A stretch of 43,199 nt of DNA from an uncultured Bacilli bacterium (GTDB lineage: Bacteria > Bacillota_I > Bacilli_A > RF39 > UBA660). Under the pieces are notes generated by a model. The model saw only the letters and a list, made by a program, of their open reading frames with translations, searched no databases and was not told where the DNA came from. How positions within the stretch are numbered: the stretch's first letter is position 1; every line of letters begins with the position of its first letter. This document shows positions 6,999 through 15,216 of this stretch, in pieces. The position numbers were made by a program, and so were the translations under genes. The stretch covers positions 1 through 43,199 of the forward strand of contig CAJUNF010000007.1 in NCBI GenBank assembly GCA_910587775.1, given 5' to 3'.

Positions 6999-9187
6999 AA
7001 AAAATAATCTTGCGAATTGACGGAATGACTTGTAGTGCTTGTTCTAGTGGCTTAGAAAAATATTTAGCAAAACAAAAGGGAATTATTTCAGTCAATGTAA
7101 ATTTAATTCTTTCTCTAGCAACGATAGAATACGAAAATTTAAATCTAAAAGACATTGAAAAATTAATTGCTCGTGCAGGATTTAAAAGCACTGGAGAATT
7201 AAAAAGAATAGAGGATAGAGAAAATAACAAAGAAGAAAAATTACAGATAATCTTATTTGGAATACTTGCACTTTTTCTCATGGTTATTTCTATGGTGCCT
7301 ATGCTTCTAAAACAATTACCACTTATTAACGAGCAAAATCCCATACTTTTATCTTCTATTCAATTAATTATTTCCGTCATTTTTCTTTGGTATGGCAGGG
7401 ATATTTTAAAAAATGGTTTTATAAATCTTTTCCATAAAATACCTAATATGGACACATTAGTCACGTTTAGTACATTATGTAGCTTTTTCTATAGTCTATA
7501 TAGTTATATCAATTTACTAAAGGGAAATATTCATGCGTTTCATAACTTATATTTTGAATCAGTATGTATGGTGATTTATTTTATAAAACTTGGAAAATGG
7601 ATCGAAAAAGGAAGAATTTCTTCTTCCCAAAAAGCCATTCAAAAATTAGTACAGATTACACCTCAAACAGCTAGAATTAAAAATGGTAAAATGGAAACAA
7701 TAGTTTCTTTAGATGAAGTAAAAAAAGGGAATATCATTGTTTGTAAACCAGGAGAAAAAATTGCTGTGGATGGAATTGTAAAAAAAGGAAAAACCTATGT
7801 TGATGAAAGCTTTATTACTGGTGAAAGTAATCCTGTATTAAAAGAAAAAGATTCTAAAGTTATTGCAGGATCTTTAAATTATGATGGATACATTGAATAC
7901 TCAGCAGAGAAAATTGGCAAAGAATCTACCATCTCAGAAATCGTTACAATCATAATGGAAGCAACCAATCAAAAACAAAAAATGCAAAAATTAGCAGATA
8001 AAATAAGCAGTATTTTTGTCCCTTGCATTTTAATTCTTGCTGTGTTAACTTTCTTGATTCAAATAATAATAATAGGGTATACATTACATACAGCTCTTAT
8101 TCATATGGTTACAATTTTAATTGTTGCTTGTCCTTGTGCCCTTGGATTAGCAATTCCTCTTGTCGTTGTAGTTTCAAACGGACTTTGTGCAGAAAGAGGC
8201 ATTTTTATCAAAAATAGTGAAGTACTAGAACAAGGAAAGTCAATTAAAACTATTGTATTTGATAAAACTGGAACCCTTACACATGGCAAATTAAAAGTTT
8301 TTAAAACATACAATTATTCTTCTTATCAAGAGGAAGAATTATTAAATATAGTAGCTAATTTAGAATCTCATTCCTCTCATCCAATTCATACAGCTTTTAA
8401 AATATCCAAACCCCTAGAAGTAGAGGACTTCAAAATAAGAAATGGTATTGGTATTGAAGGAACGATTCATCACAAAAAATATCAATTAGGAAATCAACAT
8501 TTGCTAAATCATCAAGATAACATTTATGAAAGTCATCAAAATCATTTAACCAAAAATGGCTGTAGTATCATATATGTATTAGAAGAAGACCAAATAATTG
8601 CTTTAATTGGAGTTCGAGACATTTTAAGAGAAAATATTGAAACAACAATTCAAAAATTAAATGATAATAATTTAGAAGTAATCATGCTAACAGGGGATAA
8701 TCAAAAAACAGCAAAAATCATTGCTGAGGAAATAGGAATTAAAAAAGTCCTTGCTGAAGTATTACCAGTTAACAAAAAAGAACAAATTGAATTATTACAA
8801 AAAGAAAATAAAAATGTAATGATGGTTGGAGATGGAATTAACGATGCCCCAGCTCTTACTAGTGCTACTATTGGCGTAAGTATTAATTCCTCAACAGATA
8901 TTGCCCAAGATGCTGCTGACGTAATTTTAATGAATCATGACTTTCAAAATCTCTTAGCTCTCATAGAGATTAGTAAAAATGCTTATCAAGTGATGAAACA
9001 AAATATTTTTTGGGCTTTTCTTTATAATATTATTATGATTCCAATAGCAATGGGACTAGGAGAAAGTATTGGTCTTACACTATCCCCAATGCTTGGAAGC
9101 ATTGCCATGACACTTAGTAGTTTAAGTGTAGTATTAAATGCGCTGAGATTAAGGAGGAAAATAAATGAAAACAAAATTACAAATTGA
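6995..9187 (+). CDS. copA: P1B-1 type copper-exporting ATPase
   Basis: A 730-residue Cu(I) pump. One N-terminal HMA domain (GMTC13-SAC16), TGES actuator motif, C379-P-C381 followed by ALGLAIP, D423-KTGTLTHG, SSHPI, and GDGINDAPALTSA. The copper-specific residues are present: YN in helix 7 (FLYNIIMIPIAMG) and M-x-x-SS in helix 8 (AMTLSSLSVVLNALRL). It overlaps the Cd/Zn pump by 4 nt and the CopZ-like gene by 23 nt. No copper-specific regulator (CopY or CsoR) is seen nearby, so control would come from the CadC-like repressor of the shared promoter unless an internal promoter exists. Confidence 0.93.
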   Translation: MKKIILRIDGMTCSACSSGLEKYLAKQKGIISVNVNLILSLATIEYENLNLKDIEKLIARAGFKSTGELKRIEDRENNKEEKLQIILFGILALFLMVISMVPMLLKQLPLINEQNPILLSSIQLIISVIFLWYGRDILKNGFINLFHKIPNMDTLVTFSTLCSFFYSLYSYINLLKGNIHAFHNLYFESVCMVIYFIKLGKWIEKGRISSSQKAIQKLVQITPQTARIKNGKMETIVSLDEVKKGNIIVCKPGEKIAVDGIVKKGKTYVDESFITGESNPVLKEKDSKVIAGSLNYDGYIEYSAEKIGKESTISEIVTIIMEATNQKQKMQKLADKISSIFVPCILILAVLTFLIQIIIIGYTLHTALIHMVTILIVACPCALGLAIPLVVVVSNGLCAERGIFIKNSEVLEQGKSIKTIVFDKTGTLTHGKLKVFKTYNYSSYQEEELLNIVANLESHSSHPIHTAFKISKPLEVEDFKIRNGIGIEGTIHHKKYQLGNQHLLNHQDNIYESHQNHLTKNGCSIIYVLEEDQIIALIGVRDILRENIETTIQKLNDNNLEVIMLTGDNQKTAKIIAEEIGIKKVLAEVLPVNKKEQIELLQKENKNVMMVGDGINDAPALTSATIGVSINSSTDIAQDAADVILMNHDFQNLLALIEISKNAYQVMKQNIFWAFLYNIIMIPIAMGLGESIGLTLSPMLGSIAMTLSSLSVVLNALRLRRKINENKITN

Positions 9188-9383
9188 AGGGTTAAAATGC
9201 GAAGGCTGTGTAAAACGAATTTGTAACATTTTAAAACAAATCAAAGGAATTGCAGAATTTGAGTTAACACTTGAAAGCAAAATTTTAAGTTTAAATATTA
9301 AAAATAAAAAAATATTAAAAGAAATAAAAGAACAAATTAATTCATTAGGATTTACCATCACTGAAATAGATGAAAATATTTAA
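9165..9383 (+). CDS. copZ: CopZ-like copper chaperone (HMA domain)
   Basis: A 72-residue HMA domain with GLKC12-EGC15-VKRI and the usual beta-alpha-beta-beta-alpha-beta length. It starts inside the end of copA and is read from a strong AGGAGG 7 nt upstream, so its ratio to copA is set by its own ribosome binding site. By position it is the carrier that hands Cu(I) to the pump. The binding loop CEGC differs from the more common CxHC/CSAC and gives no clear metal choice. Last gene of the operon; no strong terminator hairpin follows. Confidence 0.8.
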   Translation: MKTKLQIEGLKCEGCVKRICNILKQIKGIAEFELTLESKILSLNIKNKKILKEIKEQINSLGFTITEIDENI

Positions 9384-9403
9384 CCTAAATTTATTTTAAA
9401 ACG

Positions 9404-9412
9404 TGTTATAAT
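9404..9412 (+). promoter_or_regulatory. Extended -10 promoter element before the threonylcarbamoyl-AMP synthase gene
   Basis: TGTTATAAT, a perfect TATAAT (9407-9412) with TG one base upstream, about 30 nt before the chosen start. Confidence 0.5.
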
Positions 9413-9442
9413 TATTTAAAAAAAATGATAGGAAGTAACAAA

Positions 9443-10057
9443 ATGAAAAGATTTACTAATGATGATATAAAAGAAATAGCTAATATTATAAAAAATGATG
9501 GAATAATTAGTGTTCCTACTGACACTGTATATGGTATATGTAGTCGTATTAAATCTGAAGTAGCATACAACAAATTAGCAGAAATAAAACATAGACCTAG
9601 CCAAAAGTCATTTCCAATTATGTGTAATAACATTTCTCAAATAAAAGAAATCGCAGTAGTAAATGAAAATGCCGAAAAAATTTTTAAGCACTTTATGCCA
9701 GGGCCTATTACAATTATTTTATTAAAAAAAAGTGAAGTAGAAAATACCATCAATAACGCTGGACTTAGGGAAACTAACGAAGTAGCTTTTAGACTAGCAC
9801 CCAACCAATTTTTGCATGATCTTATCAAAGAAGTAGGTGTTCCTATTTTTATGACTAGTGCTAATATTAGTAATGAACCAGTTTGTGTAAGTCCTGACGA
9901 AATAGAAGAAAAACTTCAGGGGTTAGATGGCATAGTAGAAGGTGATACCTTTTATAACAAGAGTAGTACGATGGTAGATTGTACTTCCACTACTATTAAA
10001 ATTCAAAGAGAAGGTCCGATATCTTTAGAAGATATTTTAGAAGTATTGAAAAAATAA
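9443..10057 (+). CDS. tsaC: L-threonylcarbamoyladenylate synthase (Sua5/YrdC/YwlC family)
   Basis: A 204-residue single-domain YrdC-type enzyme that makes threonylcarbamoyl-AMP from Thr, bicarbonate and ATP for the t6A37 modification of ANN-decoding tRNAs. Signatures: GIISVPTDTVYGI near the N-terminus, the K-H-R-P-S-Q-K-S-F-P-I block, FMPGPITIIL, EVAFRLAP, and PIFMTSANIS. It lacks the C-terminal Sua5 extension, so it is the short form. The ATG at 9443 is chosen because GGAAG lies 7 nt upstream; an in-frame ATG at 9425 has no such site. Confidence 0.92.
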   Translation: MKRFTNDDIKEIANIIKNDGIISVPTDTVYGICSRIKSEVAYNKLAEIKHRPSQKSFPIMCNNISQIKEIAVVNENAEKIFKHFMPGPITIILLKKSEVENTINNAGLRETNEVAFRLAPNQFLHDLIKEVGVPIFMTSANISNEPVCVSPDEIEEKLQGLDGIVEGDTFYNKSSTMVDCTSTTIKIQREGPISLEDILEVLKK

Positions 10058-10092
10058 ATCATTTGACTTAAAATAAACTTAGGAGTGAGTAT

Positions 10093-10632
10093 ATGAGAAA
10101 AATAATGAAAAATTGTCTTCTTGGCTTACTAGTTTTAATGCTAGCAGGATGTAAAGAAGAACAACAATTAGAAGAAAAGAAAGAAGAAATAAGAGGAAAT
10201 TGTGTCGTAACAGAATGTATCAAAAAAATTGAAACAACAAATTCTGTAGAAGAAATTAATGAAATTATTGGTTTTGAAGGTGAAAAAAGTGCATATTCAG
10301 ACACGCATCAATGGAAACTATCTGATAAAACTTGGATAACAAGAGATAATACGGGAACTAATCCTATTTTACAGGCTAATATTGACAAAGAAACAATTAA
10401 AAATGATCAAGTAGATTTATCTGCTTATAGTGATATCAAAAAGTTATTAGACAATGGTACTTCTTTAACTTATGAAGAAATGGTAACAAAACTTGGAGGT
10501 GTAGAAGGTACACTTGCAGGAAAAACCTCTACTTCTAATCGTTACATTTGGGTAGATAAAAGTAGTCGAACATTCAGTGCTACATTTTCAAAAACATTAG
10601 AAGGTAAATGCACTATTATTTCTTTAAAATAA
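10093..10632 (+). CDS. Lipoprotein of unknown function, two BLIP-like repeats possible
   Basis: A 179-residue exported lipoprotein. The signal peptide ends in a lipobox, LAGC18, followed by a charged linker (KEEQQLEEKKEE). The mature part seems to contain two related units, one around residues 45-90 (ECIKKIETTNSVEEINEIIG and HQWKLSD) and one around 125-179 (LTYEEMVTKLGG, RYIWVDKS, FSATFSK). A start helix with a Gly, then a Y/HxW strand and a T/ATF strand, is a pattern seen in BLIP-like/SmpA-like folds, which often bind partner proteins. That resemblance is by eye only. Strong ribosome site TAGGAGTG and its own terminator suggest a monocistronic unit. Confidence 0.7.
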   Translation: MRKIMKNCLLGLLVLMLAGCKEEQQLEEKKEEIRGNCVVTECIKKIETTNSVEEINEIIGFEGEKSAYSDTHQWKLSDKTWITRDNTGTNPILQANIDKETIKNDQVDLSAYSDIKKLLDNGTSLTYEEMVTKLGGVEGTLAGKTSTSNRYIWVDKSSRTFSATFSKTLEGKCTIISLK

Positions 10633-10673
10633 GAGCAAAAAAGAATAAATTTCTTTCTATTTGTTCTTTTTTT
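10631..10673 (+). terminator. Rho-independent terminator of the lipoprotein gene
   Basis: AAGAGCAAA (10631-10639) pairs with TTTGTTCTT (10660-10668, one G-U), followed by a T run. Confidence 0.7.
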
Positions 10674-10722
10674 ATTATATAATAAAAGCAGTTAAAAATA
10701 ATATATTAAAAAAGGAGAAGTT

Positions 10723-11367
10723 ATGTCATTTGATTATAAAAAAGAGTATAAAGAATTTTATTTACCACCAAAGAAACCAACAATTGTAAATGTTCCTAAA
10801 ATGAAATATCTTGCTGTAAGAGGTTCTGGAGACCCCAACAAAGAGCAAAGTGAATATAAAAAATCCATTGCCCTTTTATATGCTATTGCCTTCACAATTA
10901 AAATGAGTTATAAAACTTCATATAAAATTGATGGCTATTTTTCTTATGTTGTTCCACCACTAGAGGGCTTTTGGTGGCAGCAAGAGAACTTACAATCTTT
11001 AGATTACGACAAAAAAGAAACTATGGAATTCTTATCTATAATTCGATTACCTGATTTTGTTACCAAAAAAGATTTTGATTGGGCAATTAAAGTAGCTGAA
11101 GAAAAAAAGCAAACAGATTATAGTAAAGTAGAATTTTTAGAAATAGAAGAAGGTTTGTGTGTACAATGTATGCACATAGGACCTTATGATCTTGAACCAA
11201 ATACAATCAATTTAATGCATGAATTTATAGAAAATTTAGATTATCAATTAGATATAAATGATAAAAGATTGCATCATGAGATTTATTTAAGTGATCCAAG
11301 AAAATGTAATGCTTTAAAGCTAAGAACAGTAATTCGTCATCCTATAAAAAAGAAAGAAGGAAAATAA
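10723..11367 (+). CDS. GyrI-like small-molecule-binding domain protein
   Basis: A 214-residue stand-alone GyrI-like/effector-binding domain protein. It begins with FDYKKEYKEFYLPPKKPTIV and MKYLAVRGSGDPN, has the DGYFSYVVPPLEGFWWQ region, and ends with the LHHEIYLSDPRK strand typical of this family (COG4832 type). Related domains bind drugs or other amphipathic molecules in MerR/AraC regulators, and some stand-alone members hydrolyse or sequester xenobiotics. No DNA-binding domain is present. Its TAA shares one base with the next ATG, so the following membrane protein is translated in tandem. Confidence 0.85.
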   Translation: MSFDYKKEYKEFYLPPKKPTIVNVPKMKYLAVRGSGDPNKEQSEYKKSIALLYAIAFTIKMSYKTSYKIDGYFSYVVPPLEGFWWQQENLQSLDYDKKETMEFLSIIRLPDFVTKKDFDWAIKVAEEKKQTDYSKVEFLEIEEGLCVQCMHIGPYDLEPNTINLMHEFIENLDYQLDINDKRLHHEIYLSDPRKCNALKLRTVIRHPIKKKEGK

Positions 11368-12020
11368 TGCGCGTTCGTATATTACGGTTTGATATTTGGC
11401 TATGCTTAATGTTAGGATTTTTGTGTGGTTTAGGATTAGGTAAAATAGCATCCATTTATTTACCAGAAAAATATGAAGAATACAAAAAAGACCATAAAGT
11501 AGATGAAAATGAAATAGGAGGAATTGCAGACAATACTGTTTTTAGAGCACAAAGTGTTGATGATTTACTTACTCATGAAACATTTACTGTAATTTCCAAA
11601 GGAATCCAATACAAAAATCGAGGGGCAGGTTACTATAAAGGAATGTATCTGCATGCTCTAACCCTTCCAAGCGGAGAATTAGTAGCAGCACGTATTAATA
11701 GCGACTCTATCACATTTGATGGAGATTCTATTTATACAAGTAATACCACATTACCAGTTGGTAAAATTATTATGGCAGATTTAAAAGAAGAACCATATTT
11801 TATAGATCAAATAGAATACAAAGAAAAATTAAGTCGTACAGATTTTTACATTGATATGGTAGGAGAAGCTGAAATTCTAAGCGAAGAATCGTTCATTGAC
11901 ACACCCATTTTACTGATTGAACTAATAACAACTATCCTTCTATTTCCTGTTTTTCATGCGATCGGTTCACACTTTGGGATTTTCCCATACTTTTTCGAAC
12001 CAAAAGAAAGGAAGAATTAA
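11367..12020 (+). CDS. Unknown membrane protein with N- and C-terminal transmembrane segments
   Basis: A 217-residue protein I do not recognise. A membrane helix lies near each end (about residues 10-32 and 178-202); the middle of about 145 residues is hydrophilic and beta-rich, with G-A-G-Y-Y-K-G-M-Y near its centre and a DSITFDGDSIYTSNTTLPVGK segment that looks like a small OB-like or SH3-like barrel. The most likely topology puts this domain outside the cell. It is coupled by a one-base overlap to the GyrI-like gene and is followed 2 nt later by a Cys-rich protein, so the three probably form one transcription unit. Confidence 0.65.
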   Translation: MRVRILRFDIWLCLMLGFLCGLGLGKIASIYLPEKYEEYKKDHKVDENEIGGIADNTVFRAQSVDDLLTHETFTVISKGIQYKNRGAGYYKGMYLHALTLPSGELVAARINSDSITFDGDSIYTSNTTLPVGKIIMADLKEEPYFIDQIEYKEKLSRTDFYIDMVGEAEILSEESFIDTPILLIELITTILLFPVFHAIGSHFGIFPYFFEPKERKN

Positions 12021-12022
12021 AT

Positions 12023-12382
12023 ATGGCAAGAGAAATCAAAACAAAAGAATTAAAAAATGCAAAATTAGCAACTAATTATGGCGGATGGATGTATTGTACA
12101 GGTTGTAATACTAATATTGGCTATTTATGCTACGTGACTTATGATCAAATAAAATTTTCATTTTTGTGTAACTGTGGAACAAAAGGTGAGATTTTTCTTA
12201 ATTTTAAAGACACTACAGAAATGGTAGACACTAATGAAACATTGCAAATTCAAAAAAATCGTTGGTGTTGCCCAAAAGACCAAGAACCTTTAATTACAAT
12301 TCTGGACCAAAAATTAACAAATTATCAACTAGAAATAGGGTGCAAAGTTTGCCACCAAAAGTATTTTAAAAACAAATCTTAA
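12023..12382 (+). CDS. Cys-rich probable zinc-ribbon protein, unknown function
   Basis: A 119-residue protein with four cysteine pairs spread over its length: YC-TGC near residue 26, FLC-NC around 50, WCC near 86 and GC-KVC near 110. This suggests one or two zinc ribbons. There is no signal peptide or membrane helix. It follows the unknown membrane protein by 2 nt with GGAAG as ribosome site. I cannot assign a family; the zinc-binding prediction rests on the CxxC spacing. Confidence 0.65.
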   Translation: MAREIKTKELKNAKLATNYGGWMYCTGCNTNIGYLCYVTYDQIKFSFLCNCGTKGEIFLNFKDTTEMVDTNETLQIQKNRWCCPKDQEPLITILDQKLTNYQLEIGCKVCHQKYFKNKS

Positions 12383-12461
12383 AATTTCTAACAAATTTGT
12401 AAGAATAATTATATTGTGAGAAAAAAACTTTATATGATAAAATAGTTCAAGTGGTGATAAT

Positions 12462-13505
12462 ATGAAAAGAATAAAACGATATTTTTTATCAATAGGATTA
12501 TTTATCTTGTTATTTTTCACAACTTTTTATTTTATTTTCTCAAAATATTCTTTTCAAGATTTTTTAAAAACCTTAACTACTTGTGATTTAACCTATATCA
12601 CCCTTGCTTTTCTTTGTATCATTTTCTATCTAGCTTTAGGAACCATTTTCATGAAACAACTCTTTGCTTCCTTTGGCGTTAAAATATCCAATTTTCAAAG
12701 TTTATGTTATAACTGTATTGAAATTTACTTTTCTGCAGTTACTCCCTCAAGCACTGGCGGACAACCTGTAGAAGCCTATTATATGGCTAGAGATAAAATT
12801 CCATATCGAAAAAGCACCGTCGTTATTTTAATTAACACGATTCTTTATAAATCGGTTATTGTACTTTTAGGTGTCACTGGTATGTTAATTTTTCCTAAAT
12901 TAATTTTTCAAAATGGTTGGCTTTTTACCACCCTCATGCTAGGAGGGCTAATTCTTAACATTATCGTCATTTTATTATTTTCATTTTTAATTTATTCTGA
13001 TACTCTTCCTAAAAAAATAATGAAATTGGGAATTCGCCTATTATCTTTCTTTCATTTATTAAAACCAGAAGAACAACAAAAGAAAACAGAAGAGTTAGAT
13101 GAAGTATTAAAAGACTACCACACCTGTGCGGAATTTACCAAAAATAATCCCAAAATCATGTTAAAATCTTTTATAATGATTTTCTTTCAACGCTTATCAC
13201 AGTTTATGATCAGTTACTTCATCTATCGTGCTTTTCATTTAAGTGGATATAGTTTTCTAGCGATTATATTTTTACAAGTAGCAATAACTCAAGCTACTGA
13301 TTGTGTACCATTTCCAGGAGGAGTCATGGTAGGAGAAACATTAACTTTACAAATAAACAAATTAATTTATGGTGCTAATTATGCCTTTTCATCAATGCTT
13401 TTATTAAGAGGGATTAGTTTTTACTTCTTAGTTTTCCTAAGTAGTATCTTATTTGTAATTTATCATTTTATTGGAGGAAAGAAAAAATATGATCGGAATT
13501 TATAA
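12462..13505 (+). CDS. MprF-like flippase-domain membrane protein (YbhN/UPF0104, LPG_synthase_TM)
   Basis: A 347-residue integral membrane protein with about eight helices. It has the landmarks of the transmembrane half of lysylphosphatidylglycerol synthases: SSTGGQPVEAYYMAR around residues 100-116 and PFPGGVMVGE in the second half. The synthase (GNAT-like) domain of MprF is absent, so it resembles stand-alone YbhN/AglD-type proteins thought to move lipids or lipid-linked products across the membrane. It overlaps phosphatidylserine synthase by 17 nt, so a link with aminophospholipid biosynthesis is plausible but not shown. Ribosome site GGTGA upstream. Confidence 0.8.
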   Translation: MKRIKRYFLSIGLFILLFFTTFYFIFSKYSFQDFLKTLTTCDLTYITLAFLCIIFYLALGTIFMKQLFASFGVKISNFQSLCYNCIEIYFSAVTPSSTGGQPVEAYYMARDKIPYRKSTVVILINTILYKSVIVLLGVTGMLIFPKLIFQNGWLFTTLMLGGLILNIIVILLFSFLIYSDTLPKKIMKLGIRLLSFFHLLKPEEQQKKTEELDEVLKDYHTCAEFTKNNPKIMLKSFIMIFFQRLSQFMISYFIYRAFHLSGYSFLAIIFLQVAITQATDCVPFPGGVMVGETLTLQINKLIYGANYAFSSMLLLRGISFYFLVFLSSILFVIYHFIGGKKKYDRNL

Positions 13506-14130
13506 TTATACAGTTTTATTTACTTTATTTGGAACCATTAGTGGCGTCATTGGAATTAGTGAAGCAGCAAAAGGAAATGTGGAAGTAGCATTATTCTGCC
13601 TATTACTATGTGGTTTTTTTGATATGTTTGATGGACTAGTTGCTAGAACAAAGAAAAATCGCAGCGAATTTGAGCTTCAATATGGAATACAATTAGATTC
13701 ATTATCGGATGCCATTTGCTTTGGTGCTCTTCCAACAACAATCGCACTACAAATAACAAAACCATTAGGAATTTTTAGTGCTTTATCAATTCTTTATTTA
13801 GTAGCTACCATCTCTAGACTCGCTTATTTTAATGTAGAGGAGGCTATGAGAAGAACGAAGGAAAGTGGCAGTAGAACAACTTATACTGGTTTACCAGTAA
13901 CACCTTCAGCTTTAATTTTTCCTTGTCTTTATTTATTATCGTTTTGGTGTTCAGAAGTATTTCCAGTTTTGTTTTTAATCGGAATTTTAATTACTGCTGG
14001 TTTTCATGTCTCTAAATTAAAATTACCTCACTTAAATTTAAGAGGCCTTTTGATTTGTCTTGGATTAGGAATGTTTCTATTACTAGCGTATTTTTTCTTT
14101 CAATCTATGTATCTTTTTTTAAAAAATTAG
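13489..14130 (+). CDS. pssA: CDP-diacylglycerol--serine O-phosphatidyltransferase
   Basis: A 213-residue membrane enzyme of the CDP-alcohol phosphatidyltransferase family. The catalytic motif D-x2-DG-x2-AR-x-G-x3-D-x3-D is visible as FDMFDGLVAR, then YGIQLDSLSDA. The length, the SLSDA-ICFG run and the later YTGLPVTPSALIFP segment fit PssA (type II, Gram-positive), which makes phosphatidylserine from CDP-DAG and L-Ser. ATG 13489 is chosen over an in-frame TTG at 13471 because GGAGG (13473-13477) would lie inside the longer version and serves as the ribosome site. Its stop codon lies within the first CIRCE element of the heat-shock operon. Confidence 0.88.
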   Translation: MIGIYNYTVLFTLFGTISGVIGISEAAKGNVEVALFCLLLCGFFDMFDGLVARTKKNRSEFELQYGIQLDSLSDAICFGALPTTIALQITKPLGIFSALSILYLVATISRLAYFNVEEAMRRTKESGSRTTYTGLPVTPSALIFPCLYLLSFWCSEVFPVLFLIGILITAGFHVSKLKLPHLNLRGLLICLGLGMFLLLAYFFFQSMYLFLKN

Positions 14131-14153
14131 CATTTATAATTGACAAGTGCTAA
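14127..14153 (+). promoter_or_regulatory. CIRCE operator 1 (HrcA site) overlapping the pssA stop and the -35 box
   Basis: TTAGCATTT (14127-14135), 9-nt spacer, AAGTGCTAA (14145-14153): the CIRCE layout TTAGCACTC-N9-GAGTGCTAA with an imperfect left arm. TTGACA of the promoter (14140-14145) lies inside. Six T follow at 14154-14159, so on RNA from pssA the same inverted repeat could act as a terminator. Confidence 0.88.
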
Positions 14154-14167
14154 TTTTTTAGTATAAT
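14140..14167 (+). promoter_or_regulatory. Promoter of the hrcA-dnaK operon
   Basis: TTGACA (14140-14145), 16-nt spacer, TATAAT (14162-14167). It sits between and partly within two CIRCE elements, consistent with tight HrcA repression relieved by heat or unfolded protein. Confidence 0.9.
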
Positions 14168-14171
14168 GATA

Positions 14172-14198
14172 TTAGCACTTGCATAAAATAGGTGCTAG
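14172..14198 (+). promoter_or_regulatory. CIRCE operator 2, overlapping the transcription start and hrcA ribosome site
   Basis: TTAGCACTT (14172-14180), 9-nt spacer, AGGTGCTAG (14190-14198). The right arm runs into the hrcA Shine-Dalgarno (TAGGAGG, 14196-14202). Transcribed CIRCE hairpins are known to affect mRNA stability in Bacillus, so this copy may act at both DNA and RNA level. Confidence 0.85.
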
Positions 14199-14208
14199 GA
14201 GGTTCGAT

Positions 14209-15216
14209 ATGAATAGTCGTCAAGAAACACTATTAAAAGAAATTGTTGAATCTTATATAAAAACAGTAAAGCCAGTAGGAAGTAAATCACTTTGTGAGAA
14301 ATTAAATTGTTCTTCTGCCACTATTCGTAATGAAATGGCAGAATTAGAAGAATTAGGACTTCTAGAAAAAAATCATATATCTTCTGGACGTATTCCAAGT
14401 GAAGCTGGATATCGCTATTATGTAGAGAACTTAATGCGACCAAAAGAACTTACTGGAGAAGATGTTTTAAAACTTCAAACTATTTTTGAAAATCGTGATC
14501 TAGTTTTATCTGATGCAATCAATGAATGTGTTGAAATCATTAGTGAAATTACTAATTACACAAGCATCGTATTAGGTAAAAAATCACATGCAAACGTTTT
14601 ACAACAAGTAAGTATTATCCCATTAAAAGAAAATAAGATAGTAGCTCTTGTGTGTACTGATCAAGGTGTCGTCCAAAATAGACAATTTACGATTCCACCT
14701 TCTGTTAAAATGGAAGAGCTTGTAAAAACAAGTGAGATTATTAATAAAATGTTAATTGGAACACCGATCGATGAAGTAAGTGAACGATTAGAATTTGATG
14801 TGAAACCTATTATTAGTAAGAGAATTGAACAATATGAATCTGTTTATCACATATTCATGGAAGCTTTTCAAAATTTTGCTACCAATGTACACGAAAACAT
14901 TTACTTAAGTGGTAAATATAAATTAATTGAAAAGCCAGAATACAACGATGTAGAAGAAATTAGAAAAATCGCATCTAAGTTTGAAGATGAAACCTTAATT
15001 AAGAAAATTGAAGAAAAGAAAGGTTCAAAAAAAATTAATATTTACATTGGAGAAGAAAATGAATTCGATCCAAATGTAACAATTATTAAAACAACTTATC
15101 ATATGAACGGAGAAGAAGGAACCATTGCAATAATTGGACCAAAACGAATGGAATATGACCGAGTTGTAGGACTTCTTTCTTACATCAACGAAAATTTAAA
15201 TGACGAAAGAGAGTGA
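14209..15216 (+). CDS. hrcA: Heat-inducible transcription repressor HrcA
   Basis: A 335-residue CIRCE-binding repressor. The N-terminal winged helix begins MNSRQETLLKEIVESYIKT, continues with KPVGSKSL and SSATIRNEMAELEELGLLEK, and has the family block HISSGRIPSEAGYRYYV; a GAF-like middle and a C-terminal segment with GPKRMEYDRVVGLL complete it. The ATG at 14209 is preceded by AGGAGG at 7 nt; a TTG 30 nt upstream lies inside CIRCE 2 and is not used. It represses its own operon at the two CIRCE sites, with GroE as the usual co-factor (groESL is not in the window). Confidence 0.97.
   Translation: MNSRQETLLKEIVESYIKTVKPVGSKSLCEKLNCSSATIRNEMAELEELGLLEKNHISSGRIPSEAGYRYYVENLMRPKELTGEDVLKLQTIFENRDLVLSDAINECVEIISEITNYTSIVLGKKSHANVLQQVSIIPLKENKIVALVCTDQGVVQNRQFTIPPSVKMEELVKTSEIINKMLIGTPIDEVSERLEFDVKPIISKRIEQYESVYHIFMEAFQNFATNVHENIYLSGKYKLIEKPEYNDVEEIRKIASKFEDETLIKKIEEKKGSKKINIYIGEENEFDPNVTIIKTTYHMNGEEGTIAIIGPKRMEYDRVVGLLSYINENLNDERE

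Noticed and set aside
6578..7344. Long open frames antisense to the two metal pumps
   Set aside because: They lie opposite strongly conserved coding sequence, have no ribosome sites and give low-complexity Ser/Phe/Ile-rich translations.
9425..9442. Upstream in-frame ATG of the threonylcarbamoyl-AMP synthase gene
   Set aside because: No ribosome site precedes it, while GGAAG lies 7 nt before the ATG at 9443, where the family's usual start is reached.
14179..14208. TTG start giving a longer HrcA
   Set aside because: It falls inside CIRCE 2 and before the AGGAGG site; homologous HrcA proteins start at the MNSRQ position.
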